Shown: piece after piece, positions 51,866 to 60,302 of the stretch | How positions within the stretch are numbered: the first letter of the stretch is position 1 | Layout: each line of letters starts with the position of its first letter | NCBI GenBank assembly: GCA_028284925.1 | Contig: JANQQT010000228.1 | Span: 1-64,000 of the forward strand | Direction: 5' to 3' | Origin: Phycisphaeraceae bacterium | Lineage (GTDB): Bacteria; Planctomycetota; Phycisphaerae; Phycisphaerales; Zrk34 | DNA: 64,000 nt | Translations under genes and position numbers: made by a program | Notes under the pieces: model-generated | Told to the model about the DNA's origin: nothing | Database searches by the model: none | What the model saw: the letters and a program-made list of their open reading frames with translations, nothing else

Positions 51866-52936
51866 ATGCGTAACACACTAGTCAAAGCAAACTCGGTCTT
51901 CGGTCGTCAACAGCAACGACGTGCCGTCGCCATGCAGCCTTCTTCCTCAAATCTTTCTAGGAGAGAACAGGAAACGCTAAAGGAGATCCTGCAGACAACC
52001 ATGGACTACGTCGATGATCCCGCGTTTCCCAAATCCAACGCGCACAAGAAACTCTTCGATGAAGCCCCGGAAATTCCCAAGCCAAATACCAGTTGGTATC
52101 ACCCCGTCATGGAGGATCTCAGCACGGACAGAAACCTCAAGACGGTCGTTAACGTCGTGCTTAACGCCAGGCAGGAACAGGCCCTTTTCCTCCAGTTCAA
52201 TTACGCCCGATACCGCGTGGCTAAACTGCAGCAGAAAATCGGTGACAAACCCGTCTCGGATGAACAGGCCCGTGAGATTCTTGAATGGCACGCGCTTTCA
52301 CAAAAACTGCGCGATCAGATCGCCCAATCAAACCTTGCCCTCGTCCTCGCTATGGCCAAGCGCGTGAGACATAGCGAGATGGATTTTGCCGATCTCATCA
52401 GCGAAGGCAACATGGCTCTTCTTCGTGCCATCGATAAATTCAATGTCAGCCGTGGATTTAAATTCTCAACCTACGCCTGTCGTGCAATCCTCAAGGCCTT
52501 CAGTCGGTCCGGTATGAAGCACAGCCAGTACCGCCAACTCTTTCCCACCGATTTCGATCCTGCCCTTGAACGATCTGATTTCCAGCGGAAGAAGTTTGAC
52601 TCGCATGAATCCGAATGCGCCGATGAAGTCATGCACATCGTCATGGATAACCGTGCTGAACTTACCGATGTCGAACAACAGGTTATTCACCACCGATTTG
52701 CACTTAACCGTTCTGAAAACGATAGTTCCGTGCCTCTCACTCTTGAGCAGGTAGGCCAGATCGTCGGTCTCACCAAAGAACGCGTTCGGCAAATTCAGAA
52801 CAAAGCCCTTGAGAAAATCAGAAAAACACTCGAAGGCGAGTACATCAATGGGCCGGCCAATGAGGAAGAGGTCGAAGAGACGACCACGGATCGAAAGGGC
52901 GAAAACACGCGTTCAACCAAACGCGCCCGTCGATAA
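51866..52936 (+). CDS. Sigma-70 family RNA polymerase sigma factor
   Basis: A 356-residue sigma factor. After a 90-residue N-terminal part with no recognised domain, region 2 reads IAQSNLALVLAMAKRVRHSEMDFADLISEGNMALLRAIDKFNVSRGFKFSTYACRAILKAF, and region 4 reads LTLEQVGQIVGLTKERVRQIQNKALEKIRKTL. Region 3 is weak or replaced. The C-terminal 35 residues are acidic then basic. It resembles the group 2/3 or planctomycete-specific sigma factors, not ECF (region 2 and the linker are long). A short leader ORF and hairpin precede it, and a strong terminator follows. Confidence 0.92.
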   Translation: MRNTLVKANSVFGRQQQRRAVAMQPSSSNLSRREQETLKEILQTTMDYVDDPAFPKSNAHKKLFDEAPEIPKPNTSWYHPVMEDLSTDRNLKTVVNVVLNARQEQALFLQFNYARYRVAKLQQKIGDKPVSDEQAREILEWHALSQKLRDQIAQSNLALVLAMAKRVRHSEMDFADLISEGNMALLRAIDKFNVSRGFKFSTYACRAILKAFSRSGMKHSQYRQLFPTDFDPALERSDFQRKKFDSHESECADEVMHIVMDNRAELTDVEQQVIHHRFALNRSENDSSVPLTLEQVGQIVGLTKERVRQIQNKALEKIRKTLEGEYINGPANEEEVEETTTDRKGENTRSTKRARR

Positions 52937-52975
52937 GTTCTGACCATTATCAGGTCAGTTAATCCAAACTTTCCA

Positions 52976-53008
52976 AACTCCACCCTTCTTCGAGCGGTGG
53001 AGTTTTTT
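52976..53008 (+). terminator. Intrinsic terminator of the sigma-factor gene
   Basis: AACTCCACC (52976-52984) pairs perfectly with GGTGGAGTT (52996-53004) and is followed by T's to 53008. It lies 39 bases after the stop. Confidence 0.88.
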
Positions 53009-53168
53009 CATGATCCACGCGGTTTCTGTATTGGTGTGCGATACATACATGGATTTGCCCATTCTTCGCTGTCTGTTTTTGACAATGTTTGCACACTCCG
53101 AATTCAAATTGAAAACACACTTTCCATCCGCTCAAATGCCTCCCCAGCATCAGGCGGGAAAAGTGATC

Positions 53169-53204
53169 AAAGTGCCGTGATCGATATGCCACGGCACTTT
53201 TTTT
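53169..53204 (+). terminator. Second intrinsic terminator, possible end of a small RNA
   Basis: AAAGTGCCGTG (53169-53179) pairs perfectly with CACGGCACTTT (53190-53200), followed by seven T's. It lies 160 bases after the first terminator with no protein gene between, so it may end a small + strand RNA; TTGACA near 53078 is a possible -35 but no good -10 was found. On the minus strand its base also carries an A/T flank, and it lies 83 bases past the 53287 gene, which it could serve. Confidence 0.75.
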
Positions 53205-53286
53205 GATTCGTCAATGGGGTTGTTTCAGAACGCCCGCCAACCGCTTCTCTCCCTTTCTCATCGCCCTGATCTTCAAGAAGTACCGA

Positions 53287-54117
53287 TCACGCCGCGACGG
53301 CCGTCTTGTCTCCGCCTCCTGATGCACCTTTCGGCTTCGATTTCTTCATGCCTCCCGCCTGTTGCTGAATAATCAAGCCAATTACCGCCGGCACCATCAC
53401 CAACAACGGAAGAATGAACGGTTTTTCGGTCAGATGGGTCGCGATACTCGATCGAATACTCTCAACTTGTAGCAGCAATGCCAATGCACCCAAAACCGTT
53501 AACACCGACCCGCTAAAACTGGTGAACACCACGACCGACAATTCAAACACAATAAAGCTCAGCAATCCGAAGAACATCAGACCCACCAGTGCCCCCACCC
53601 AGTGCATATCCGGGTTGATATCCGTCATCCCGCGCTTCGCGAGCGCAGACGCCAGGCCAACCCAGGCATTCGCCCCGATAAACGCCCCAGCCAACCCGCC
53701 CGCTACAGCCACCGCATACTTCATCAACGGCCACGCCAATACCGCCATCAATACCCCCAAGCACGTACCCACAATCATCTCAGACTTCACCGATCCGCCG
53801 AGTTTATATCCGACCACCAACCCGGTCATCAATGCAATAATGATCACCATCCATCGATACAACTTAAACCCCTGTAACAAACAAACCAGCCCAACTGCCA
53901 CGAATACCGCAGCCAACACGGTTGGCAACTGCGACATACTCGATATCAATTCCTCCGGATGCGCCAACGCATCCATCCGGCCAAACATATTAGACACGGC
54001 CTCCGCCGTCGAATGCAGATCGCCACCCCCGCTACCTGATTGCGCCTGATTTGCGGCCTCGTTTGCCGCTCCAGCTTTTTCGGGTTGACCTGCCCGGGCA
54101 AGGATAAACGTCATCAT
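53287..54117 (-). CDS. Multi-pass membrane protein, DUF4203-like
   Basis: A 276-residue protein. A polar N-terminus (GQPEKAGAANEAANQAQSGSGGGD) is followed by about seven closely spaced membrane helices from residue 68 to 255, for example TVLAAVFVAVGLVCLLQGF, WMVIIIALMTGLVVGY and GMLGVLMAVLAWPLMKYAVAVAGGLAGAFIG-like segments. Glycine-rich helix pairs resemble the DUF4203/TMEM198 family. The C-terminus is basic and Gly-rich. AGGAG seven bases before ATG 54117 sets the start. Function unknown; the next gene upstream encodes a related protein. Confidence 0.72.
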   Translation of the reverse strand: MMTFILARAGQPEKAGAANEAANQAQSGSGGGDLHSTAEAVSNMFGRMDALAHPEELISSMSQLPTVLAAVFVAVGLVCLLQGFKLYRWMVIIIALMTGLVVGYKLGGSVKSEMIVGTCLGVLMAVLAWPLMKYAVAVAGGLAGAFIGANAWVGLASALAKRGMTDINPDMHWVGALVGLMFFGLLSFIVFELSVVVFTSFSGSVLTVLGALALLLQVESIRSSIATHLTEKPFILPLLVMVPAVIGLIIQQQAGGMKKSKPKGASGGGDKTAVAA

Positions 54118-54267
54118 GGCCGTACTCCTCTTACGAGAGCCTCTTGCTTCCTTTCCTTAATCGCAAAAGCCAACTAAAACAGCCATTGCGACATCAACCG
54201 CAACTTAGCCGGTCTCTCCATGACGCAATATTGCAATTACGCGGACCTGTATCCTCAATGCGGCTTA

Positions 54268-55287
54268 CTACTTATCGGTTGAACCTTTGCAAAACGTCCA
54301 CTGCAACAATGTTCCGATAATCGTAAGTCCCAAGATCGCATACATGCCCCCACGAGGCGTGGTCGGCAGGATATCCCCCAGCAATTCAACCTTATCGCCA
54401 AGCTTGTTGACTCCCATGGACATCATCAAGACTCCCAACAAACTCGTGACCAGCGATGCCGCCAAATTCGGCAACAGCAACGCGATCACAAACGCCACCG
54501 CGGCTCCACCAATACAAACTGATCCCATGATCCACTTCTCGCCACTACTCAATCCTGCTCCCCCAACTGCACTGCCCTGATCTTCTTCGGCTTCAGTGCG
54601 ATGTCCATCTCCGTCGCCGCCTTGGTCGTCATGCTTCGATTCCCCGTCGCCCCAAATGAATGAGTTTAACGCACCCAAACTCTTTGATATGCCCTCATCC
54701 ATCGCCCCAACCATATTTTTGATCTGGACCATATCTTCTTTCATTTTCGTTCTGTTCTCGCCATTCTTATTCTCGTCTCTATCGCCTTCCTTCTGTTCGC
54801 CCTCTTCTTCCTTCTTAGGCTTGATCCGGGCATCCAGATACTGCTCATTCACATCCCGAATCGCCTCCTCCACATGAGGCAATATCGCCGGCGGTGTCTG
54901 CCCCTGCACAATCATCAGGATCCAGGGCGCCACAACTGCTGTAGCCACCGCCATCACCAACGCAATCCCGATCCGCCACAACATGAAAAACACTACGGCT
55001 GATAATATTGCCGCCGCTATCACATAAACTGTCGAACTCGTATCCGGCCAGTTGATTCGAACGATTGACCATGCCGTTGTTGCTCCAACCGCCATTCCAA
55101 ATACCGTAATCGCCGGACGTACCAGCTTTCGACCGAATAACCAAGCCATTAACCCCATCGATGCTAGAAAAAAAAGAAGTGCATCATACCACCACCAGGG
55201 TACAGTCAAATGCCTGTTATCAACCAAGAATTCGAAGTTGCCTTCCAACGTACTGCTCCCTTCACGCGCCCCGATTGACCATCGCAT
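54268..55287 (-). CDS. Multi-pass membrane protein with a charged loop, DUF4203-like
   Basis: A 339-residue membrane protein. Four N-terminal helices (YDALLFFLASMGLMAWLFG, AITVFGMAVGATTAWSIV, VYVIAAAILSAVVFFMLWRIGIALVMAVATAVVAPWILMIV) lead to a highly charged segment of about 100 residues (KKEEEGEQKEGDRDENKNGENRTKMKEDM and GDGESKHDDQGGDGDGHR). Three more helices end the protein. The helix-turn-helix pairs resemble the 53287 gene, 150 bases downstream, so the two may form a complex. The charged loop is likely cytosolic. No function is known to me. Confidence 0.7.
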   Translation of the reverse strand: MRWSIGAREGSSTLEGNFEFLVDNRHLTVPWWWYDALLFFLASMGLMAWLFGRKLVRPAITVFGMAVGATTAWSIVRINWPDTSSTVYVIAAAILSAVVFFMLWRIGIALVMAVATAVVAPWILMIVQGQTPPAILPHVEEAIRDVNEQYLDARIKPKKEEEGEQKEGDRDENKNGENRTKMKEDMVQIKNMVGAMDEGISKSLGALNSFIWGDGESKHDDQGGDGDGHRTEAEEDQGSAVGGAGLSSGEKWIMGSVCIGGAAVAFVIALLLPNLAASLVTSLLGVLMMSMGVNKLGDKVELLGDILPTTPRGGMYAILGLTIIGTLLQWTFCKGSTDK

Positions 55288-55382
55288 TCCTACCCTTACA
55301 ATAGCTGTTCATCGGGAAACCGATATCAGCATTGTAGTCCCTCCCAATCAATATCGACACAACAATTACCGATGAGCCACAC

Positions 55383-56486
55383 ATGAAGCCCGCCGACAAC
55401 GACAACCCAATACTTGCCGAATTACGACGCAGAATCGACGATATTGACCAGCAACTCGTCAGGCTACTTAATGAACGCGCAGAGATTGTCGTCGACGTCG
55501 GTAACCTCAAACGGACCGATAACTCCACGCCCATCTACGCCCCCGATCGCGAACAAATCGTCCTTCAACAGATCAGGGAGTACAACAAAGGCCCTCTACC
55601 CGATTCCTGCCTCGAAGGAATCTGGCGTGAACTCATGTCCGGCTCCTTCGCCCTCGAACGCCCGCTTCGTATCGGTTTTCTTGGTCCGCTTGGTTCTTTC
55701 AGCCACCTCGCCGCAACCAGACAATTCGGTTCGTCCGTGGACTACACAGCTTTTGAGTCCATTCCCGGTGTATTCCACGGCGTCGAAACACGTCGCATCG
55801 ACCTTGGTCTCGTTCCCGTCGAGAACACCATCGGCGGAGCCATACACGACACACTCGATACCTTCCTCCAGACTTCCGCCAGGGTTTGCGCTGAAATCCT
55901 AATTCCCATTCAGCACCACGTCCTTTCAAAATGCGCATCCGATGACGAGATAGAAAAAATCTACACCCGCCCTGAAGTCTTTGACCAGTGCCGCAAATGG
56001 CTTTCCGACCATGTCCGCAAAGCCGAACGCATGGCCGCCGCTTCAACTGCTCGTGCCGCCGAGGTCGCCGCATCAGATCCGGGGACTGCAGCCATCGGCT
56101 CTTCTCTTGCCGCCTCAATATACAACGTACCCATTCTCCACGAGAATATTGAAGATAACCCCAACAATATCACACGCTTCTTCGTCATAGGTCACCAGGC
56201 CTCTCGTCCCAGTGGCGATGACAAAACCGCCATCCTCTTTACCACCGCACACAAGCCCGGAGCACTTGCCGAAGTCATCGATGCCTTCCGTGACAAAGGC
56301 GTCAACCTGACCCACATAGACAAGCGGCCTTCCCAACGCGTGAATTGGGAATACTGTTTCTTCATTGATTGCGAAGGGCACTCCGAAGAGGAACACGTCG
56401 CCACCGCCATAGAGTCTGCCCGCAACCACTGTCTCCAACTTACCATCCTCGGCTCCTTCCCGCGAGCTACCAACGTCCTGCTCTAG
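55383..56486 (+). CDS. pheA: Chorismate mutase/prephenate dehydratase (PheA)
   Basis: A 367-residue bifunctional enzyme turning chorismate to prephenate and then to phenylpyruvate for phenylalanine. The chorismate mutase domain is LAELRRRIDDIDQQLVRLLNERAEIVVDVGNLK (about 10-85). The prephenate dehydratase domain runs from RIGFLGPLGSFSHLAA through PVENTIGGAIHDTLD to NNITRFFVIG. The C-terminal ACT domain is TAHKPGALAEVIDAFRDKGVNLTHIDKRPSQ, which has DKRPS in place of the usual ESRP. Feedback by Phe is probable. No Shine-Dalgarno sequence is seen. Confidence 0.94.
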   Translation: MKPADNDNPILAELRRRIDDIDQQLVRLLNERAEIVVDVGNLKRTDNSTPIYAPDREQIVLQQIREYNKGPLPDSCLEGIWRELMSGSFALERPLRIGFLGPLGSFSHLAATRQFGSSVDYTAFESIPGVFHGVETRRIDLGLVPVENTIGGAIHDTLDTFLQTSARVCAEILIPIQHHVLSKCASDDEIEKIYTRPEVFDQCRKWLSDHVRKAERMAAASTARAAEVAASDPGTAAIGSSLAASIYNVPILHENIEDNPNNITRFFVIGHQASRPSGDDKTAILFTTAHKPGALAEVIDAFRDKGVNLTHIDKRPSQRVNWEYCFFIDCEGHSEEEHVATAIESARNHCLQLTILGSFPRATNVLL

Positions 56487-56559
56487 TCGCTATTCCCGTC
56501 CATTCCTCCGATTCTTCACCTCTTTAAACCCTGATCGCTCCTAATGTCGATGCTCTGGT

Positions 56560-57636
56560 ATGTCCCTCGAACATTCCCCGGCAAACTTGCGTAATAGACC
56601 GCCTGCCAAGCGTCATCTTTTGTCAATCACCAGGATCATCCATGTCCTTTGCGCCCTTGGTCTTCTTGCAGCTTGGGTTCTTTATCTCCTCGCAACTTTC
56701 TATCCACAATCGATCGATGCCTCCATTGAATCTGCTTCATACATCCATTTACGCTTGATGTGGATCGCCTACCTAGCCTTCTCACTCAAAGCTCATCTTG
56801 CCATCGGCGTCTCCATAGCGTTTCTTGGTTTCTTTGTTCTCAGAAAATGGTGGTGGCTCGCATGGTCCGCGATGCTCATCGCGTTTTCCGGTGTTCCCAT
56901 TCTCATTTACCAGTATTCTTCCCAACCGCCTCCCCAGCTCGCCGAACCTACGCTCAAAGTCCTCTCGGTCAATGTTCTCGCCTACAACTATAAAATCACG
57001 CCGATCGCCGAAACCGTAAAAAGTATCGATCCAGACATTGTCGTTCTTCAGGAATTCAGCCCCCAGTGGAATAAATGGCTCCCCGGAGCCCTTCGCGCAA
57101 CACACCCGCATCAGTTTCTCAATCCACGTGGTGGCGCGTGGGGCGCAGCCATCTTTTCCAAACACCCCTTCAAACAACAACAGGTCATTCCATTTTCCGA
57201 AGACCCCGGCATGGTTGTCCACCAGCGCATTGTTATCAGCTTTCACGACCAGGATATCGCCATACACAACGTTCACCTTCTCAATCCCATGTCCCCCTTC
57301 GGCTTTAAGCAAAGTCGCCTCCACCTCGCCGAATTCCTCGGTCACATTCGTGCCGAGAAACTCCCTGCCGTCCTTGCCGGCGATTTCAACGCCGTACCCT
57401 CTTCCACGCCCATAAAGGAAATTCTTGCCCTCGGCTATCATTCGGCACATACCTTCACCCGGCCGAAACCCTGGACCACTTGGACACCGACGCTCCCAGT
57501 CCCTCACGTCCCGGGGCTCATCTTGGACCACATACTCACCTCCAAAACACTCATTCCTACTAAATTGCAGGCCCACGATGCCATGGGCTCAGACCATCGT
57601 ATGATCCTCGCCACCATAGGCTTTCCAAAACCCTGA
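56560..57636 (+). CDS. Membrane-anchored endonuclease/exonuclease/phosphatase family protein
   Basis: A 358-residue protein. Three N-terminal membrane helices (IIHVLCALGLLAAWVLYLLATFYP, LMWIAYLAFSLKAHLAIGVSIAFLGFFVL, MLIAFSGVPILIYQYS) precede an EEP domain from about 125. Its motifs are LKVLSVNVLAYN, VVLQEFSPQW, DIAIHNVHLLNP, PAVLAGDFNAVPSSTPIKE, LDHILTSK and GSDHRMILATI, with all catalytic Asn, Glu, Asp and His in place. The YafD-type arrangement suggests a membrane-bound phosphodiesterase with the catalytic part outside. Substrate unknown. Confidence 0.88.
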   Translation: MSLEHSPANLRNRPPAKRHLLSITRIIHVLCALGLLAAWVLYLLATFYPQSIDASIESASYIHLRLMWIAYLAFSLKAHLAIGVSIAFLGFFVLRKWWWLAWSAMLIAFSGVPILIYQYSSQPPPQLAEPTLKVLSVNVLAYNYKITPIAETVKSIDPDIVVLQEFSPQWNKWLPGALRATHPHQFLNPRGGAWGAAIFSKHPFKQQQVIPFSEDPGMVVHQRIVISFHDQDIAIHNVHLLNPMSPFGFKQSRLHLAEFLGHIRAEKLPAVLAGDFNAVPSSTPIKEILALGYHSAHTFTRPKPWTTWTPTLPVPHVPGLILDHILTSKTLIPTKLQAHDAMGSDHRMILATIGFPKP

Positions 57637-57832
57637 CAATCCCGGATATTCACCGATACATGGCTGATTTGCTCGCCAAACACTCTTCTAACCAAAAAAG
57701 TCTTGCATTTTTTCGAACCCTCCATTAAGATGACGTCTGGCGTTTCCTTTGCGCCCATATACCCGCTCCCACCTTGTTGCGGGTCGACGGAAAATTGAGA
57801 GATTTGATCATACTCCACGGAGTTATTAAAAA

Positions 57833-58747
57833 TTGGCGTCTCGAAGGATTGATCACGTTGGGCTGTGCGCACTCATGGCGATTGCTGTCATATGTGTCGC
57901 ACCTTCCGTTTCCAACGCCATCACCATTAACCTCTTCGGGACAGGTGCCAACCAACCCGACTCCGCCATAGGCGGTGGCAGTCTCATGGACATCGCCCGT
58001 ACGGCTGCGGATGCTTGGGAAAACGTTTTCCTTGATGATCACACACTAAATATTACTATCAAATGGGGTCCACTCCCAAGTAACACCATCGCCCTCCACG
58101 AGGCTGGCGCGTTTAGCGGAAACCCTGTTCGCCAGGCTTCCGCAACCATCACCTTCGACAACGATAGTTCTCGCGCATGGTTCCTCGACCCTACGCCAAA
58201 CTTGAATGAGGAATGGTCTAACTTTTTCTCAGAAGAACGCGATCTCGGCGGTGGAATCATCAACATCAGAAATACATACACCGGGTATCGCGGCCCAAGA
58301 ATCAACCCCGGCAACCTGACACCTTTCGACCTGTTCTCCGTTGCTATACACGAAATTGGTCACGCGCTTGGCCTCAGCTCCGCCAACCCCGCTTACCATG
58401 CTGAGTCCTGGCCAGACAATGAAATCAACATCACCGCGCCCCTTCCCTTTGCCGGCTCAGTAATTCCAACCAACAATGCCCAGACCCCTGCCAATTCAAG
58501 CTCATCCAATGCCCACTTTAGTTCCGCCATCCTCCCTCACACACTTATGGTCTCCGGCCTTCCTCAGGGCATAAGGCGTCTTCAAACCCATGCCGACATT
58601 CTCGCCAACGCACAGCTAAGCCAATTTCGCAACATCAACCTCAACCCGCTTCAAGTCATTCCTGCTCCCTCAACAGGAATCCTTGCCCTCACGGGCCTCG
58701 TCTTCGCTGCGCTCCCGCGAGGTATAAAACGTAATCTTGCTGCGTAA
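57833..58747 (+). CDS. Exported matrixin-like metalloprotease with PEP-CTERM-like tail
   Basis: A 304-residue protein with a signal peptide (VGLCALMAIAVICVAPSVSNA). The zinc motif HEIGHALGLSSA is at 173-184. The third ligand His expected at the eleventh position is Ser, and no replacement is certain. The C-terminal IPAPSTGILALTGLVFAALPRGIKRN has the PEP-CTERM layout (PxP-like motif, hydrophobic helix, basic end), expected to be sorted by an exosortase. The start is TTG 57833 with CGGAG 10 bases upstream; ATG 57875 is an alternative that would shorten the signal peptide. No exosortase is in the window. Confidence 0.78.
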   Translation: MASRRIDHVGLCALMAIAVICVAPSVSNAITINLFGTGANQPDSAIGGGSLMDIARTAADAWENVFLDDHTLNITIKWGPLPSNTIALHEAGAFSGNPVRQASATITFDNDSSRAWFLDPTPNLNEEWSNFFSEERDLGGGIINIRNTYTGYRGPRINPGNLTPFDLFSVAIHEIGHALGLSSANPAYHAESWPDNEINITAPLPFAGSVIPTNNAQTPANSSSSNAHFSSAILPHTLMVSGLPQGIRRLQTHADILANAQLSQFRNINLNPLQVIPAPSTGILALTGLVFAALPRGIKRNLAA

Positions 58748-58853
58748 TTCAACACGCGGTGGAAACAGGATCTGCGATTGATCCAATCTAGGCGCTCGGT
58801 ACTCATCACACCGGGCGTCTTTTTCTATGCGCGATTCAACTCTCCCTACCCGC

Positions 58854-60302
58854 TCAATTCCCCAGCGAATCAAATGTCCAGTCATCCAGAGGTGTATATC
58901 TTCTCGAATCACACTCAATTCCAACGCCAAACCCCTCCGTCAATAGGCTCGTTACATCGACCTTTCCCTCGCGAATTTTGAGCGTTGCAAACCCTTGCGC
59001 ATGTCGCTCATAAACATCGCCATGCTTCTCCAGAACAGCCGCCTGGACGTCCTCCTCATACATGCTCAAACCCAGGAAATAGTGATGCCCGTTTCGTTCA
59101 ACATGCCCCACACCCAGCGTGGCCGCCACCGCTGTATCCTGCAACATGGCGATTGGCCCAACCTGACACAAATCCTCACCACTAAGTACAAGGCCCTCGC
59201 ATTCGCCCTCGCGATGCCGATGCTCCAGTAAACACGCATTGGCAACACTCTTAAACACCCCCTTGCAATTTTTATGAGATGTCCCCACATACCCGCAATC
59301 CAGCGCGTCCGTCAGACTGTTCAGTCCCCCATCCGATTCATCAATAATGATCGGCGGCCGATCCACCCATCCAATCAATTCATCACCCAGCTCCTTCCCC
59401 AATGCCACATCGCGATGAAACGGCTGTTCGACAAATAGCAACCGCGACATAAACGCTTTCAATTCTTCTGCGCCACGCAGCACCCGCCACAGCTTCTCAA
59501 ACGGCCCTACGCTCCGGTAAAACTCATTCCCATCCAGTGTAAACTGATACTCCCCCTCGCTCTCCTCCAAAATCTCCGCAACAACGCCGAGCCGCTCAAT
59601 ATCCTTTTCTGCATCTCCAGATAACTTGATCTTGAAATGCGTCAATCCATACGCCCGGATGCACGCCTCAAGTGATTGGGGCAATCCGTCATCGCACCGA
59701 TCTTCTTCAGCAATATCTGAATCCCGTAACGCATCCGCCAAACCCACCGTATGCCGCACACTCACCTCATGACACGGCTCAACCGGCAGCAAATCATCCG
59801 GTTGCTCTCCCGCCAATTCCGGATGAATCTCACCCAAATGAATCCCAAGCAAATTCTGTCTCAACGCATTTCCAAAACTATAACCCGTCGCCCGGCAATA
59901 CCCGTCTATGATTGCTCGCTCAATCAAACTCACGCCGAATGACCACAGCAGGGGCGGATACCCCTCACCTGTCGCCCAACGCATCTGTTGCACATAAATC
60001 GCCTGCCATAAATCAAACACCGAATGCGCACTGCCCAACTGTTCCGCAAACCCGCAAGCCGTCTCAATCACATGCAACATGTCCGCAAGGTCCGCCCGGA
60101 AATCCGTATTCGGATCCTTCGTAAACCACTTGGGCGGCAAACCCTCGGAACTCAATCCAATGTGCTCCTCCCCATCAATGCTCATCGTCGCCCGAACAAA
60201 CAAATGAGGTACAGCGGTTAGCGACGCAATCCCGTACTTAAAGGGAAATCGCGTCCGCATGTTCAGCACATGCATCTCAACCTTCTTGACCTTAATACTC
60301 AT
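58854..60302 (-). CDS. Enolase-superfamily (mandelate racemase-like) protein
   Basis: A 482-residue member of the enolase superfamily. FKYGIASLTAVPHLFVRA is the N-terminal capping domain; the barrel supplies the Lys motif THFKIKLSGD, FTLDGNEFY, LLFVEQPFHRD and IIDESDGGLN as metal ligands and GTSHKNCKGVFKS near the end. Reaction cannot be predicted. It is longer than typical family members (about 380), with an extended insertion (VEPCHEVSVRHTVGLADALRDSDIAEEDRC). It overlaps pyrC by four bases on the same strand, so the two are co-translated. Confidence 0.8.
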   Translation of the reverse strand: MSIKVKKVEMHVLNMRTRFPFKYGIASLTAVPHLFVRATMSIDGEEHIGLSSEGLPPKWFTKDPNTDFRADLADMLHVIETACGFAEQLGSAHSVFDLWQAIYVQQMRWATGEGYPPLLWSFGVSLIERAIIDGYCRATGYSFGNALRQNLLGIHLGEIHPELAGEQPDDLLPVEPCHEVSVRHTVGLADALRDSDIAEEDRCDDGLPQSLEACIRAYGLTHFKIKLSGDAEKDIERLGVVAEILEESEGEYQFTLDGNEFYRSVGPFEKLWRVLRGAEELKAFMSRLLFVEQPFHRDVALGKELGDELIGWVDRPPIIIDESDGGLNSLTDALDCGYVGTSHKNCKGVFKSVANACLLEHRHREGECEGLVLSGEDLCQVGPIAMLQDTAVAATLGVGHVERNGHHYFLGLSMYEEDVQAAVLEKHGDVYERHAQGFATLKIREGKVDVTSLLTEGFGVGIECDSRRYTPLDDWTFDSLGN

